The position numbers and the translations under genes are program-made. From positions 16,569,501 to 16,633,500 of the forward strand of contig NC_067287.1 in assembly GCF_020740795.1 (NCBI RefSeq): a DNA stretch of 64,000 nt, read 5' to 3'. Of this stretch, positions 20,201 through 32,400 are shown piece by piece. Source of the DNA: Apus apus. Lineage: Eukaryota > Chordata > Aves > Apodiformes > Apodidae. The notes under the pieces are model-generated. The model saw only the letters and a list, made by a program, of their open reading frames with translations, was not told the origin of the DNA and ran no database searches. How positions within the stretch are numbered: position 1 is the first letter of the stretch; each line of letters begins with the position of its first letter.

Positions 20201-23200
20201 CGTCGGAGCCAGTGCTGAACGCCAACACGGTGTGCCTGACCCTGCCGGGGCTGACGCGGCGGCAGCTGGAGGTGTGCGTGCGACACCCCGACGTCACCGC
20301 CTCGGCCATCCAGGGCATCCAGATCGCTATCCACGAGTGTCAGCACCAGTTCCGGGACCAGCGCTGGAACTGCTCCAGCCTTGAGACCAAGAACAAGATC
20401 CCCTACGAGAGCATCATCTTCAGCAGAGGTAAGGGCTGGATGGTCTCCTCCCTCTCCCTCTGCCCAGTCGCTGCTCTCAGGACCCCTCATGGGCTCCCCA
20501 GGCACCCCTACACAGGTCTTCCCTGGTCCAGGGGACCAGGCCAGCTCTTCAGCATCCCCATGGATGCAGACAGACAGAGCCTGAGAAACTTCAAGGTCTG
20601 CCAGACCAACCAGCACTGCATTGTGGCAGAGCTGGGCTCTTCTCCATACACCTTTGTACCTGTGCTGGCCCTTGGCCTGAGCTGCTCCACCCTGCCCAGC
20701 TGCTCCCCAGGCTCCTTCCAGGCCCCACTGCTTCCTGGCATCTTCTCCCCAGTGAAGTGTAGGCAGGTGTTTGGAGAAGTGCCATGGGTGTGCAGCACAG
20801 CTGGTGAGTCTGAAGGTGAATACTGTGCTCTGGGTTTTGGTTTGGTGGATGCAGTGAGCATTTTGGCTCATTCCTACTGTGGGGATGGTGTTTCAGTGCA
20901 TCATGGTGAGCAGAAACACCCTTAGCTAATGGGACGTAGCTCTGTGAGCCCATCACCCTGGTGTCACGCCTTTCTGTTGGCTCCCCACTGCAGAGAGCTG
21001 AGGACTCTGTGTTTTGTGGGATCCTGGAGCATGGTGGCACAGAGGGTCAGGGAGACAGGCTGTCCTGGGAGCTCATTATCCCACAGAGTACCCACCTGTG
21101 CTTCTGAGAGAGCTCTCCTGGCCCTCCACAGTTTGCTGAGCCCCAGTGCGAGGATCTCATCTCCCTCACAAGTATGGTCAGCTCTGCATCTAGCAGAGCC
21201 TCCCAAGTTGGTACTCTCTCCCACAGGAGCAGACTCTGAGGGTGTAGGGGGGCTGCCCTGCACAGTACAGATCAGGGTTGTGACCTGATTGGACCTTCTG
21301 TAGGACTCGAATGTACCTTCTCACCTAAGTACCCTTCTTGCAGCCTGGGCCCTGGCACGCACCAAAGGTCGCATTGCCCCAGGCTGTGGGCAGGAGAGAC
21401 CTATGTGTTGCTAGTGGCAGGCAGGCAGGTTGCAGAGGGAAGACAGGGTGCTGAGGTCAGGCAAGGTGCCCAGCAAACACATCACTTCTCCAGCTCCTGA
21501 GGAAGGAGAAGACTGTTAAAGATGCTGCTCACCTTCCCCCTTTGTTAGTGTCCTAGTCTGGTGCCCAGCAGAGAGGTGCCTCTGTCCCCCAGATATCCTT
21601 CTGCATCCTTGTGACATCTCTCCCTGGGACTGCGAGTAGAGTCTCACAGAGGAGAGGTTGGCAGCTTGAGACTTACATGCCTTCGCAGGAAGGGAGCAGA
21701 AGGAGCAACCAGACAGATGTAGCAGGTGGGGAGATGGCTGGAGAGGAGAGCACAGGAGTGTTTTCATGCCAGGAGGTTCCTCATGTCCAGGGCAGATGGG
21801 CAAAGCCTTACTGGAGGGGATGCTACCTTGGAGCACCTGTAGCACGAGGGCTGCAGTCCTGTCGTGGACCAGCTGTTGGTGCCTGGAGAAGTGCAGTGTC
21901 TCTTGCCTTCTGAACAGCACCCAGGTTAGGGCCTGGCAGGGAGGGTGGGGACCGTCAGCCCTGATAAGCATCGAGGTATTTCCAGGTCCTCTGAGGAATG
22001 TGGTTCACTTCTAGTCTCCTCAGGCGGCAGGAGACACTGACTTGCTGGCTCAAGTTGCTTACACACCCAGTCAAACTTCCCTGCTGCAGGACCCACCAGG
22101 CTGGGTGAGAAGTTCCAGCAGCAGGTAGCACTGACCTTCTGCATCCCTCCCTCAGCCCACCACGTCTGGTGGTAGCTGGTGACTTTCAGCTCTCTTGTCT
22201 CAGGTTCCACTGCAGCCCTTCCTGCTTTCAGGGCCACGACCATAGGTGCAGGAACTTTCACAGCCCCAGTCCTGAGCTCTTGGATATGGCTCAGCTCAGC
22301 TTCATAGAACCAGTGGCTTGCAATTCCCTGGGATGAAGATCCAGCACTGGGGAAGGATGGAGATAGGGCTGGTGCAGCAGAGCAAATGAGCACCTCGCAG
22401 AACTTCTCTTTTGGTAGTAGAAAGTGTGGGATGAGCCCCAAGCACCCAGGCCATCTCATGTAGTTTGCTCAGAGCTGTTCTGGTGTGGAGCAAGTCTTGA
22501 GGCTGGTGCCCTGGTCTGCTTTGAGCCCACTCATGTAGCTCAGTAGCAGAGCTGGAGCTCTGAGATCCACCTTGCAGTTTTTATGGACACAGCCATCAGA
22601 GCAGGGATGCTGGGTGCATATCCTGAGCCCCATGCTGGAGGAGAGATGAGTGGTGGAAGTGAGGGGTGCAAGCTCCCTGCAGCAGGAATTAATGCATCTC
22701 ACCCCCAGGGACCAGGACTCTGCTCCACTCTCTTCCCCGTCCTTGCCATGCCCGTGAATGCAACGTGCTCGTAGGATCATTGTTTGTAACCCAAAGTGAC
22801 AGACCCCTTTAATCTTTCATTCCTTTTCCCACTTCTTCTGCCATCAGTTCAGCCGTGCGTAAATCTCACTTTAAATTATTTGTAGCTGGTTTCTCCCTGC
22901 CGCTCTCCCTGCTTGCTCCGCTCCCCATCTCTGCCCCGCCTTCCTGCATCTCTCCCATGTTCCCCAGCCCGGGTATGAGCCATCCGGGATGCAGTGCTGG
23001 CGCTTGCCGGCCACCCATCCCACGTATCCACCTGCTCAGTACAGCCAGAGGGCTTTCACCAGGGGGATAGAGCAGGGGACAGTGGAAAACTAGTGCCTGT
23101 CTCCCCATTCCGCTGATCTGATCCCAGAAGTTTTAGTGCTAGCCCTGAGGAGCCAGGAAGGAGGAGGGAGGCTTCAAAGGAGGCAGGGCTGGGAATCTGG

Positions 23201-23368
23201 CAGGGCTTCTGGGCAGCATTGCTAAGTGACAGGGATCCTGAGAGCATCCTGGGCAGAGCACAGACCTGCTCTGGGGTGCAGGGTACAGTGGCTGCAAGGC
23301 ACAAAAACAGGTTAGCAGAAGGTGAGCAGAGGGGGTGCCCAGGGATTTGTCACTCCTGCTCTCAAAAA

Positions 23369-23403
<35 letters not shown>

Positions 23404-26400
23404 CCAGACACCCTCATGAACTGTGGGTTTTTCTGGTTTTGTCTTTTGATCCTGTAGCCATGGGGTGTCCCTTGTACCCTTTGCTGAGCTTTCAGTGCCA
23501 GCTGCACCTCCATCCTCCTTGATCCATGTCCCCTCCATGTGCATCCAGGCTCAGCATTGCCATAGCAAAACCTTCTCCTGTCCTCCATGGCTCCTTGGCT
23601 GGCTGCCTGTGTCCTCTCCACTCTCCTGACCATTCTCTGGCACTTTCACCCCTGCCAGCACACTTCAGTCTTCTTTCTGTTTCCATCCCTCCCTGCCATC
23701 CCTCCCTCTCCCTCCAAGTGCCAGCACTGGTCCTCTCCTGGTCCCAGGGACATATGCAGGAAGATGGAGCAGAGAGGTGGAGGCAGGTGGTTGCATTTGC
23801 ACCAGTAACTGAGACAGGTTCTCTGCCTTTGCAGCACAATAGGGTCCACCTTGCTGGAGAGGGTGGCCTGGTGTGTGGTCCCTCCAATAGCATCTGTGGG
23901 CTACTGGGCACTGTGTAGCTTGACTGGGCTGAACCATGCTTGGGTGCAGGCCTAAAAATTTAAGCTGTGGATGGTGGTGGCTCCTTAAGCCCTTGTCCTT
24001 GTCTGGTATGGTGCCAGCAGGGCTGGGACTGTCCATCTGCCAGGCAGGGCTGTCTGAGGTGTGCGGAGGGATCCCTCTTCCCTGACCATTCTCCTTTGCC
24101 CATCCCAACCCCATCAATATGGAGCTATGGAGCTCTGAAAGAAATGGAACCCCCACAGAGTGGCTACATGTTCCTGAAGGCCCCCGGGGGTGCATGGCTG
24201 TAGAGGACATGGGTCTGGAGTGCAGCATCCTGCTGTTCCTCCTGCAGCCTGTGGAGGGACGGGTGATGCTTGCATGCCCTGTACCCTCTTTAGAAAGTCT
24301 CACTGGTGCCCAGGGGTGGCAATGGCCAAACCTTGGTTTTGTATAGCAAGAAGGGGGGAACTCCCTGCAAGGCTGGAAATGCCAGGCTCTGGAGCACAGC
24401 CAGCTGCGAGGCAGAGCCTGGGGAGGCTTTGCCATGTGGGGAGGGAGGCAGGTGCTGTTTCAGCTGTCCAAGGAGGTGCAACTGAACTCAGAACCCCAGC
24501 ACCCATCTCTGCAGAGCCCTAGCCAAGCTCCAGTGCCTTCAGACTGCAGTGCCTGGCCTTGCACAGTTGCAGCTGGGCTGCTGGCAGCGTTTTTGATGCC
24601 CCCAGGCAAGCCAAGGGCTTAGCCCACCTGGCCTTGAAGTGCATCTGCTTCAGATTCTCGGCTGCATCCCTGTGGGTGCCCCATCCTCTGGGCCTTTACC
24701 CAACCCGATGGTGGCAAGCAAGACCCTGGGGACAGTGCAGCATTCCAGGAGGTGCAGGGGGCTGAGCCCTGCTCCCTGCAGCCTGCAGAGCAGTGAGGGC
24801 CACTGGCTTTGGGACGCTGTGGGCTGACGGGGAGTGAGGGCTGTCCCCGGCACACTCAAGGAGGAGCAGGGAGGCAAGTTGGGATCTGCAGGGAGACGTT
24901 CATTGCCTGGCGGTGGGCCAGACCCTGGCAGGTTCACCTGCAGTTTAATTAGGGAGAGGGGAGGGAGCGGGGCTGGGGGAGAGGTGGCGTGTCGGGACTG
25001 GCCGTCTCCGCGGGCCTCGCAGGAGGTGGTGGGGGAAGCTCTCTGCCGTCTCACCAGCCATTGGGTCTGGGGTGACATGCTGCCAGCATTGTGGCAGCAG
25101 GGTGCTGCCTATGGAGGCTGAGCATCCCTGGGGTACCCTGAGGTGCTCCTGAACAAGGCTATCCTGCCAGCTTCCTCAATGCCACCCAGCTGGTGTGGTG
25201 CTGGGAAAGTGTTGCTGCTTGGGTGTGATGGTGAGCCATGAGATGATGGCCATGAGTCCAGCTGTTCCTACCCCAGCAGACTATGGAGCCCTCAGCCTGA
25301 GCCAGGTCTGTTGCCTTCATCCTGCATCCGTATGAGAGATGGAGAAACTGCAGCATCCGTGGCAGAGCCAGTGCCAGCTGGGACTTGGGGTCCTGTTGAA
25401 TGATGCTCCTTTTCCTGAGTGCACCCTGACAGGGAAAATTTTCCTCAGTTAAAAAAGCTGCTTTGGTATCTGACCTCAGGCCAAGATTTCACATCCATTC
25501 TCCATGCCCAGCACAGTACTTTAAGTACATGGCAGGCTGGATGCCAGCAGTGGTGTCCTCCATTCCCTCTTCCTTGCAGGATGCAATACTTCCCCTCATA
25601 CCTCCCACAGCTACAACCTCTTCTGCGATCTCTGGAGGGATCTGGTGACTCACACATCACCGCTGAGGTCTTAGGGGGCTGGGGCAGCTGGAGAACCTCC
25701 CTCTGAAAGGGCTGGCTGCTGCATGCTGCGCTGTGCTGCGGTTCCTGGAAGCTCCCACCCTTGCCGAGCCCATGAGGCCAGTGGTTGTCGCCTCCAGCCA
25801 TGTTGCTCGCTGCTCTGCTGCAATCCTCTGGGCTCTGGTGTAGCTGGGGTAGAGTAAGGAATGTAAACTGAACCTCCAAGCAGAACCTCGCTGGCATGGC
25901 TGCTACGGTCCCAGCTCTGCCCTGTCCCCTCCTCCCCATTGCTCATAGTTTCCCAAGAGAGGAGAATGCAGGGAGGAGCAGCAGAGCCAGGCAGAGCGAT
26001 ACTGAGTAGGAAAATGACCACAGTGAGAAGGGGACAAGACTCCCAGAGCACTGCGATGTCAAGTCCTGGGAGCTAGACCATTTCCTGCCTGCAGCCTGGG
26101 GGATGAGAGCTCCAGGGACAAGGACCTGTGCCTCAACCGTCAGCTTGTGTGTGGCTGGAGAACAGCAGAGGAATGAGGAGAGCTGGGGCCTGACCCCAGG
26201 GGTTTCCCAACCTTGGAGGGCACCGAACAAACCTGGCCTCTTTACTTGTAAGGAGACGGGCTTCCTAGACAAATTGGGTGGGGTAGAGTTTCTGTCTGGG
26301 CTCCAGAAGGGATCTTAAGGAGATGCCACATGGGAAATTACTTGTTAAGCTGGAGAAATGTGTGAGAAAGAGGCTAACGGAAAGGCAGGGCCAAGAGGAG

Positions 26401-29400
26401 GGTGTCATGGCAGGCGGAGGGTTTGCTGCCACTGTCCCCGGGTACTGGCTGTGCAAAGTGCCAGGGATGCCAAGCGAGGTGGCAGCGCCAAGTCCCTGCT
26501 CCTGGGCTGTGCCCGAGTTTGCCTCATGAAGGGCTGGAGATCGTCCAGATTTTGGGGATGAAGAACTGATACGGGGAGGATTTGGGGATCCTGGAGAGCT
26601 TCCTGTGCTGGTTCTCCATCCTGCATCACTCACTTGGGGGCTGAAGTTCCCCAGACTCAGGCTGCCCTGCTCTAGCAGCGAAGTGGGTGTGTTGCAGCGC
26701 TGCCTGCCAGCGCGCTCCCTGGGGAGGCTGCACAGCGTACGCACCAGCAGCCCCATTACCTGCCTGCTGAAAAATGTTGTTCAACTTGTGCATGGAAAAA
26801 GAGGCAGGCTGAGAGCAAGCTTGTCCCACACCGAGGGGAAGCTGGGAGAGGCTCCCACTGGCTTTTAAGCAGCGCCTTGTTAATTTTTTAAATGCACCAG
26901 GGTCAAATTAACACACAAAAGAGCAGCATGACTTTAAACGCAGGTTTCCGAGCCGCGTTTCATTTCCTTTTAATAAGATCATAGCGTTTGCTCAGCGGGC
27001 GGCACGAACCACCAAGGAGACATGCGTGATGGGGAACATCGCCCAGGACGGGTGACAGCGGCGGGGAGCAGCTGTACCCTCACCTCTTGTGACTCCACGG
27101 AGCAGGGAGCTGGTGGATCCATGCCTGGGATCTGTGCTTTGCAGTGCTCACTCAAGCCCCCCATTCGATGACATGGATCTACTGGAGAAAACACCCCAAA
27201 TCCTCTCATCTGTTCAGCTGTAGCAAAGCCAGGACTGATCAAGCTGTTCTTCTCCAAAGGAGAGAGGGAGGCTGGAGAACTCCAGCTATTTATTTATTCA
27301 CGTGTGAAGCCACGGCACAAAATCTGGCTCTCCCTCCCCTCCTCATGTTGGAGCCGGTCACTGTGCACTGAAGCAAAGGATACTGCTGGCTCCCTGCTTG
27401 GCCAGGGAACCACAGATAAAAACATTACTTTGTGTTTTACATAGAATTTCCCAGGTAGGGGAGGCTCCTCACCCAGCTGCAGCAAAGCCAAAGCCGCCCT
27501 TGGGCAGCCCCAGCTTGCAGCCCCAGAGAGCCCCCACCACAGGACCTGTCCTTGTCCCTGTCCACCCCATCCCCACTTGGTGACGCCCTTGCTTCCCAGC
27601 GTTTAATGACAACCAGCTGCTGGCCCTGGCCCTGCGGTGTGGTCACGGCATTTTCTAACTAACCAGGGATGCTTGATTTTTCCAGCACAGCATCACATTT
27701 AGAGCTTCTTGTGGGAGCTGGTGGGGGTCGGGGAGGGAAGGGGCAGATGGGTGGGGCTGGACAGGCAGTGCTACCTGCTCCTGTTAGTACCTGATCCTGC
27801 ACCCTGGGCAAGCAGATATGGCCCATTCCTCAGCAGAAGTATTCCTCAGCTGGTGTTATATTTAATCGAAACTCTGAGTGGAGGGGAGGAGGAGATACTG
27901 CCTTTGCCATTGGACTCATAATGCTGATGGCTGAGAAATGCTATAGTGGCATCTCCCAGGGCAATGCGAGAGCAGGAGGATGGTGGGAGCTGGGGTCCCA
28001 GCCAGGGCAGGGCTGATCTTCAGGGCAGCAATGTGTCCTGGTGGGGATGGGGCTGGAGAGCACCAAGTGGCGATTCGCTCGTTGGTTACAGTGGGAGCTG
28101 GTGCATCAGAACCAGGCAGGGCACAAGCACAGCCTCCAGCTCCCTACACCCCAGCGTGATGCTGGGCTCAACCAACACCCCATGGGGGTGACACCGCCCA
28201 GGCTGAGACCCTCTCCTTCCTTCCTCCGCAGGCTTTCGGGAGAGCGCCTTCGCCTACGCCATCGCGGCGGCCGGGGTGGTGCACGCCGTGTCCAACGCCT
28301 GCGCCCTGGGCAAGCTGCAGGCCTGCGGCTGCGACCAGAAGCGCCGGGGCGACGAGGAGGCTTTTCGGCGGAAGCTGCATCGTCTCCAGCTGGAGGCCAT
28401 GAACCGTGGCAAAGGCATGGTGCATGGGGTGCACATGGAGCACATGCCGGCCGAGACTCCCGGTCTGCAGGACTCCTGGGAATGGGGAGGGTGCAGCCCC
28501 GATGTGGACTATGGGGAGAAGTTTTCCAAGGATTTCCTCGATTCCCGGGAAACCTACAGGGACATCCATTCACGCATGAGGCTGCACAACAACCGTGTGG
28601 GCCGGCAGGTGAGCAGGGCACTGGGATGGGGTGCAGGTTGATGGTGACTGGGACAGGGTCCTTGGGACATGCATGGGAGGGCTGGAAGTGGCTCATGCTG
28701 GCTGCCATGGAACATGTGGGAGAGGCTGGGATTGTCCCCAAGGCACTCCTTTTCCCCAGTTTTTCTCAGAGCAAGAGCAGTGGTGCAGCCCTGCTCCTGA
28801 GCCTCTCTGCTGGGGAGGTCACTTCTGAGCACCTCTGCTGTCCCCCTGCCAAGGGACACTTCCCAAGGCCACTGTCAACTGCCTGTGCTGCATCAGTGCT
28901 ATGTGGGTGGCACAGCAATGTGTCCAGCTCCTGCCTCTTAGGGACTGGGTGAACTGGTGTCAGACAGAAGCAGCGGGATGGAGCTGTGGACAGGGAAAAG
29001 ATGATCATTAGCACCATGGGGACAGAGCACAGGCTCTACAGCTCTGCCGCATGAGAGGAACATGGTGCCCTGAGAAGGACAATATGAGCAGGGCTGAGCC
29101 AGACAGTGAGTGCTTATGCCAGCTGGGAAGTGCAGCATCCTCTTGGGATCAGAGGTGACAGGCCAAGGGGGTGCTGGAGCCTGTCCAGGCAAGCAGGGCA
29201 GCCTCCCCACCAGTTTTATGATGTCAGGTCTCCTTAAAGGTGCTAATTAGTAGCTCGCTCTGTCTAGAAGCTGGTGTTTAAAAGCAGCCTGACATCGGAG
29301 ACAAGCCACACACGGGCAGAAGGGGCTGGGACAACAGCTGCCTTTCTTTGCCTGGCTTTGCTCCCAGCAGGTGCCAGGGACTCTCCACCCCATGGATCCA

Positions 29401-32400
29401 GCAGGACATTTGTCACGATGACCCTATCCAAATGCTGCCAGGGCAGTGCAGTGGTGGAGGTGTAGTGGTTGTGGGAATAAGTAATTAAAGATCAGAATTC
29501 CACAGGGAGTGTTTCCCTGGGATGGCTCAGACATGCTTTGAGCATGCTTAAAGCCAGCTGTGAGATGGGGACGCTGCAGAGCAGGACCTTGATGTGTGCC
29601 CTTCCCTGGTGCTGGACCTGAGCTCTACTGCCCCAAAAAGCTGTCCCAGATTGGCCAAGCTGTAAATGCCTGGGGAAAGCCAGAGGTTTTTGCTTGTTTG
29701 GCTTTGTTTGCTTGTGTGTGGTGAAGGCTCGCTCAGCATTAGGCAGCTAAATCCTCTGCAGGCTGCTCTGCCCCAAACCAGGAAAGACCTCCCATCCAAA
29801 TTCTAGCTGCAAGGGCTCATTGTGGCTCACCTCCAGCTTTGCATGCCCCAAACCTCTGGGATTCTTGGCAGTGCTTAGAAATTTGTATTGTCCATTTCCC
29901 AAGGGAAGCCCCACAGCTCCCTGCAGGAGGAGGGGAAGGTGAGAAAGGAATATTTGTATGAAGGAAATGTCACCATGCGATACCTGTGGGTTCTGGCAAC
30001 AGCAAAAATGTCAGGGTTCTGCTTGTCCCCGGGAGCAGGCAGGCATGGGACTGGCAATGTCAGCATGTCAGCTCTGGGTGGCTTCAGAGACTAGGATTGA
30101 ACAGATGGAGGAAGCGTAGGAGCTGGAAGCAGAGGCAGAGGAGGACCAAAGGGATAAGGCAGAGGATGGTACCAGTGCAGGTGGGGAAGCAATGGCTAGA
30201 TGGGCTGCCCAGCTCAGGAACCCTGTTGAGATGAGGGTGTGAGCCTGTGTGCAGGTTGGGTTTTGATGGTTCTGGGTGCCATGCATTGGAGCAAGAAGAT
30301 AATGCTGTGCCTGCTCTGTGCCTGTGGTGCATTGCTTGTTGCTGGGTTTGGATCTGGCCATCCACATTGCCTGGGGATGGGTTCTTCAGCTCCCTGGCTA
30401 CTCTTTTAGCAAAGCCATGGATCCCACACCCACCCAAGCCCTCTTCACTCCTACTACCCTCTTTCTGCTGTAATAAGGAACAATCCGCTGGGATTTCCCA
30501 GGAAAGGAGTGGTCATGCTGGATGCAGCAGCTCTGTGGTCATCCATTCCAAGTCCTGAAGCTTGAGTCCCTTGAGCAAAGCAGTGATGTGGGCATGCACA
30601 CCATGTGCCATCCCTGTCCATGGACCAAGCATCTGCAACACTCAGGGCTCTCCAGCACCTACCTCACTGATGCTGGGCAGTGTATCTCAAGGGTACTCTG
30701 CTGATGGGCAAGCCTGGGTCCCAGCTCAGCCCATGCAATGCTGAGAGGGGGTGACAATGGCACCAATGTTCACAGCCAGGGACAAAAAAATGTGGGTTTC
30801 TGTAGTGTAGTGGTTATCACATTTGCCTGACACGTGGCAGGTCCTTGGTTTGAAACCAAGCAGAAACACTCTGATTTTTTCCCTCTCTTGCATCCAGCTA
30901 TGAGGCTGGAAAGGGGGATACAGCAGCAGGGGATGCACAGCATCCTCTGATAGCAGTAGTGGTCACCTTGGTCTTCAGTTGGGTGTCCTGCATCCCTGGG
31001 AGGGAGCAAGTTCCCCATTGAGGAGCAGCAGGAGCATGCAAGAGGCTTTGCAAGGCCTCCTAACCTGCCAGATCAGAGAGCAGAAGAGGATGAAAGGCAG
31101 CCAGGAACTACCCATTACCCTCACAACAAAGAGCTATGATAAAGCTCTTATGAGCATGTTTGGGAGGAGCTGGGAATGTGCAAAAGAAAGCACCACAAGT
31201 CCAGGCATGTGCTGAACCTGGGTGTCGGTGGGATGGGGGAAGGACGTGGCCGGATAGGGGTGTGTGGAGATCTGATGGCAAAAGCATGGGGCAGAGGCTC
31301 AAATGGGTTCTTCTCAGGGTCCTGTCCCCTCTGCGCTGCCCTTGCAGGAGGGAGAACAAGCTGTCCCTGTGCAGAGATGGATGGGTGCTGTGGTGCTGGG
31401 GCTTGGGATGCTCAGCAGTGATGGCTTGAGTGATGGAGATGGCACACAGCCATTGCCTTCTCCAGCCCCTGCTGTGACCAGCTGCTGCCACAAATGAGCC
31501 CTTGTCCAGTTGTGACACTGCTGTCTCCTCCATCCCTGTGGTCACCATCCCAGCCACAGCACTATATGCAGATTTTCCCTGGTACACCCAAGGGAGCAGT
31601 GAGGGAATGTGGGAAAGGATTGGGTCCCAGTGCCAGCATGTTCCCGTGGATGATGGCAAGGACAGTGGCAAGCAGCCAGTGTTCCCAGCTGGCACACCCA
31701 GGGCATGGCAAAGAGGCCGGCCAGCTCATTACCTGCAAGGAGGAGGCTGTTCCCAGCAGGAGACAGGACTCTCAGCAGGATGAAAGCCAGACTCCAGCCC
31801 AGCCCATCCCTCTCTGCCATGTGCCCCAAGCTCCAGGCGTGTTTCCCTGACCTGCCTTCATTACCATAACTGCTTAGCAACAGGGAGATTTACTCAAAAA
31901 CAAGAAAACAAGGAGTAAAAACTACCCACTCCTACCAAAACAAAGCACTCCTTGCACATGAGTCCCTCTCAGGGAGAAAGCAGGAAGGAGCAGAGTGTGT
32001 CAGGCATAATGCTGGGTAGTTGGGCAGGGCTGGTGTCATGGGATGAGACCTCATGCAGGGCCACATGCCCCCTGGCCTCCCTCTGAGCACTGGAGCATGG
32101 CCTGGGATGGGGAGGATCAGTCTTTGCAAGCCCCAGCCTGGCTCCTGAAGGAGCTTGGGCATCCCCATGGGAAGGGGATTTGCAGGGGCATGTGACCCAG
32201 CAGGGAATCCCTGTTGGGACAGAGCAGAGGGTGGTATAAACTGCCTCTTTCCAAGTTTTGCAGGGATGGTGCGGCCACTCTGCTCCCCTGGAGGTTGCTT
32301 AGTATGAACCCTTTCCCTTGGCAGCATTCCTTGTAGGGACGGGAGACCTAGGGGCACCCCAGCATGCAGCCTGGGAGCTCAGCAGCACCAGCCAGGGAAC

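Larger units (their letters stand above)
20429..28231 (+). other. WNT10A: WNT10A intron 2
   Basis: A 7.8-kb GT-AG intron. It contains a 30-T run at 23374-23403 and two AT-rich candidate regulatory islands (22760-22895 and 26861-27005). No coding or RNA gene is recognised. Confidence 0.88.

Noticed and set aside
23374-23403. T30 run as the tail of a processed pseudogene on the minus strand
   Set aside because: No gene-like sequence precedes the tail on that strand and no target-site duplication was seen.
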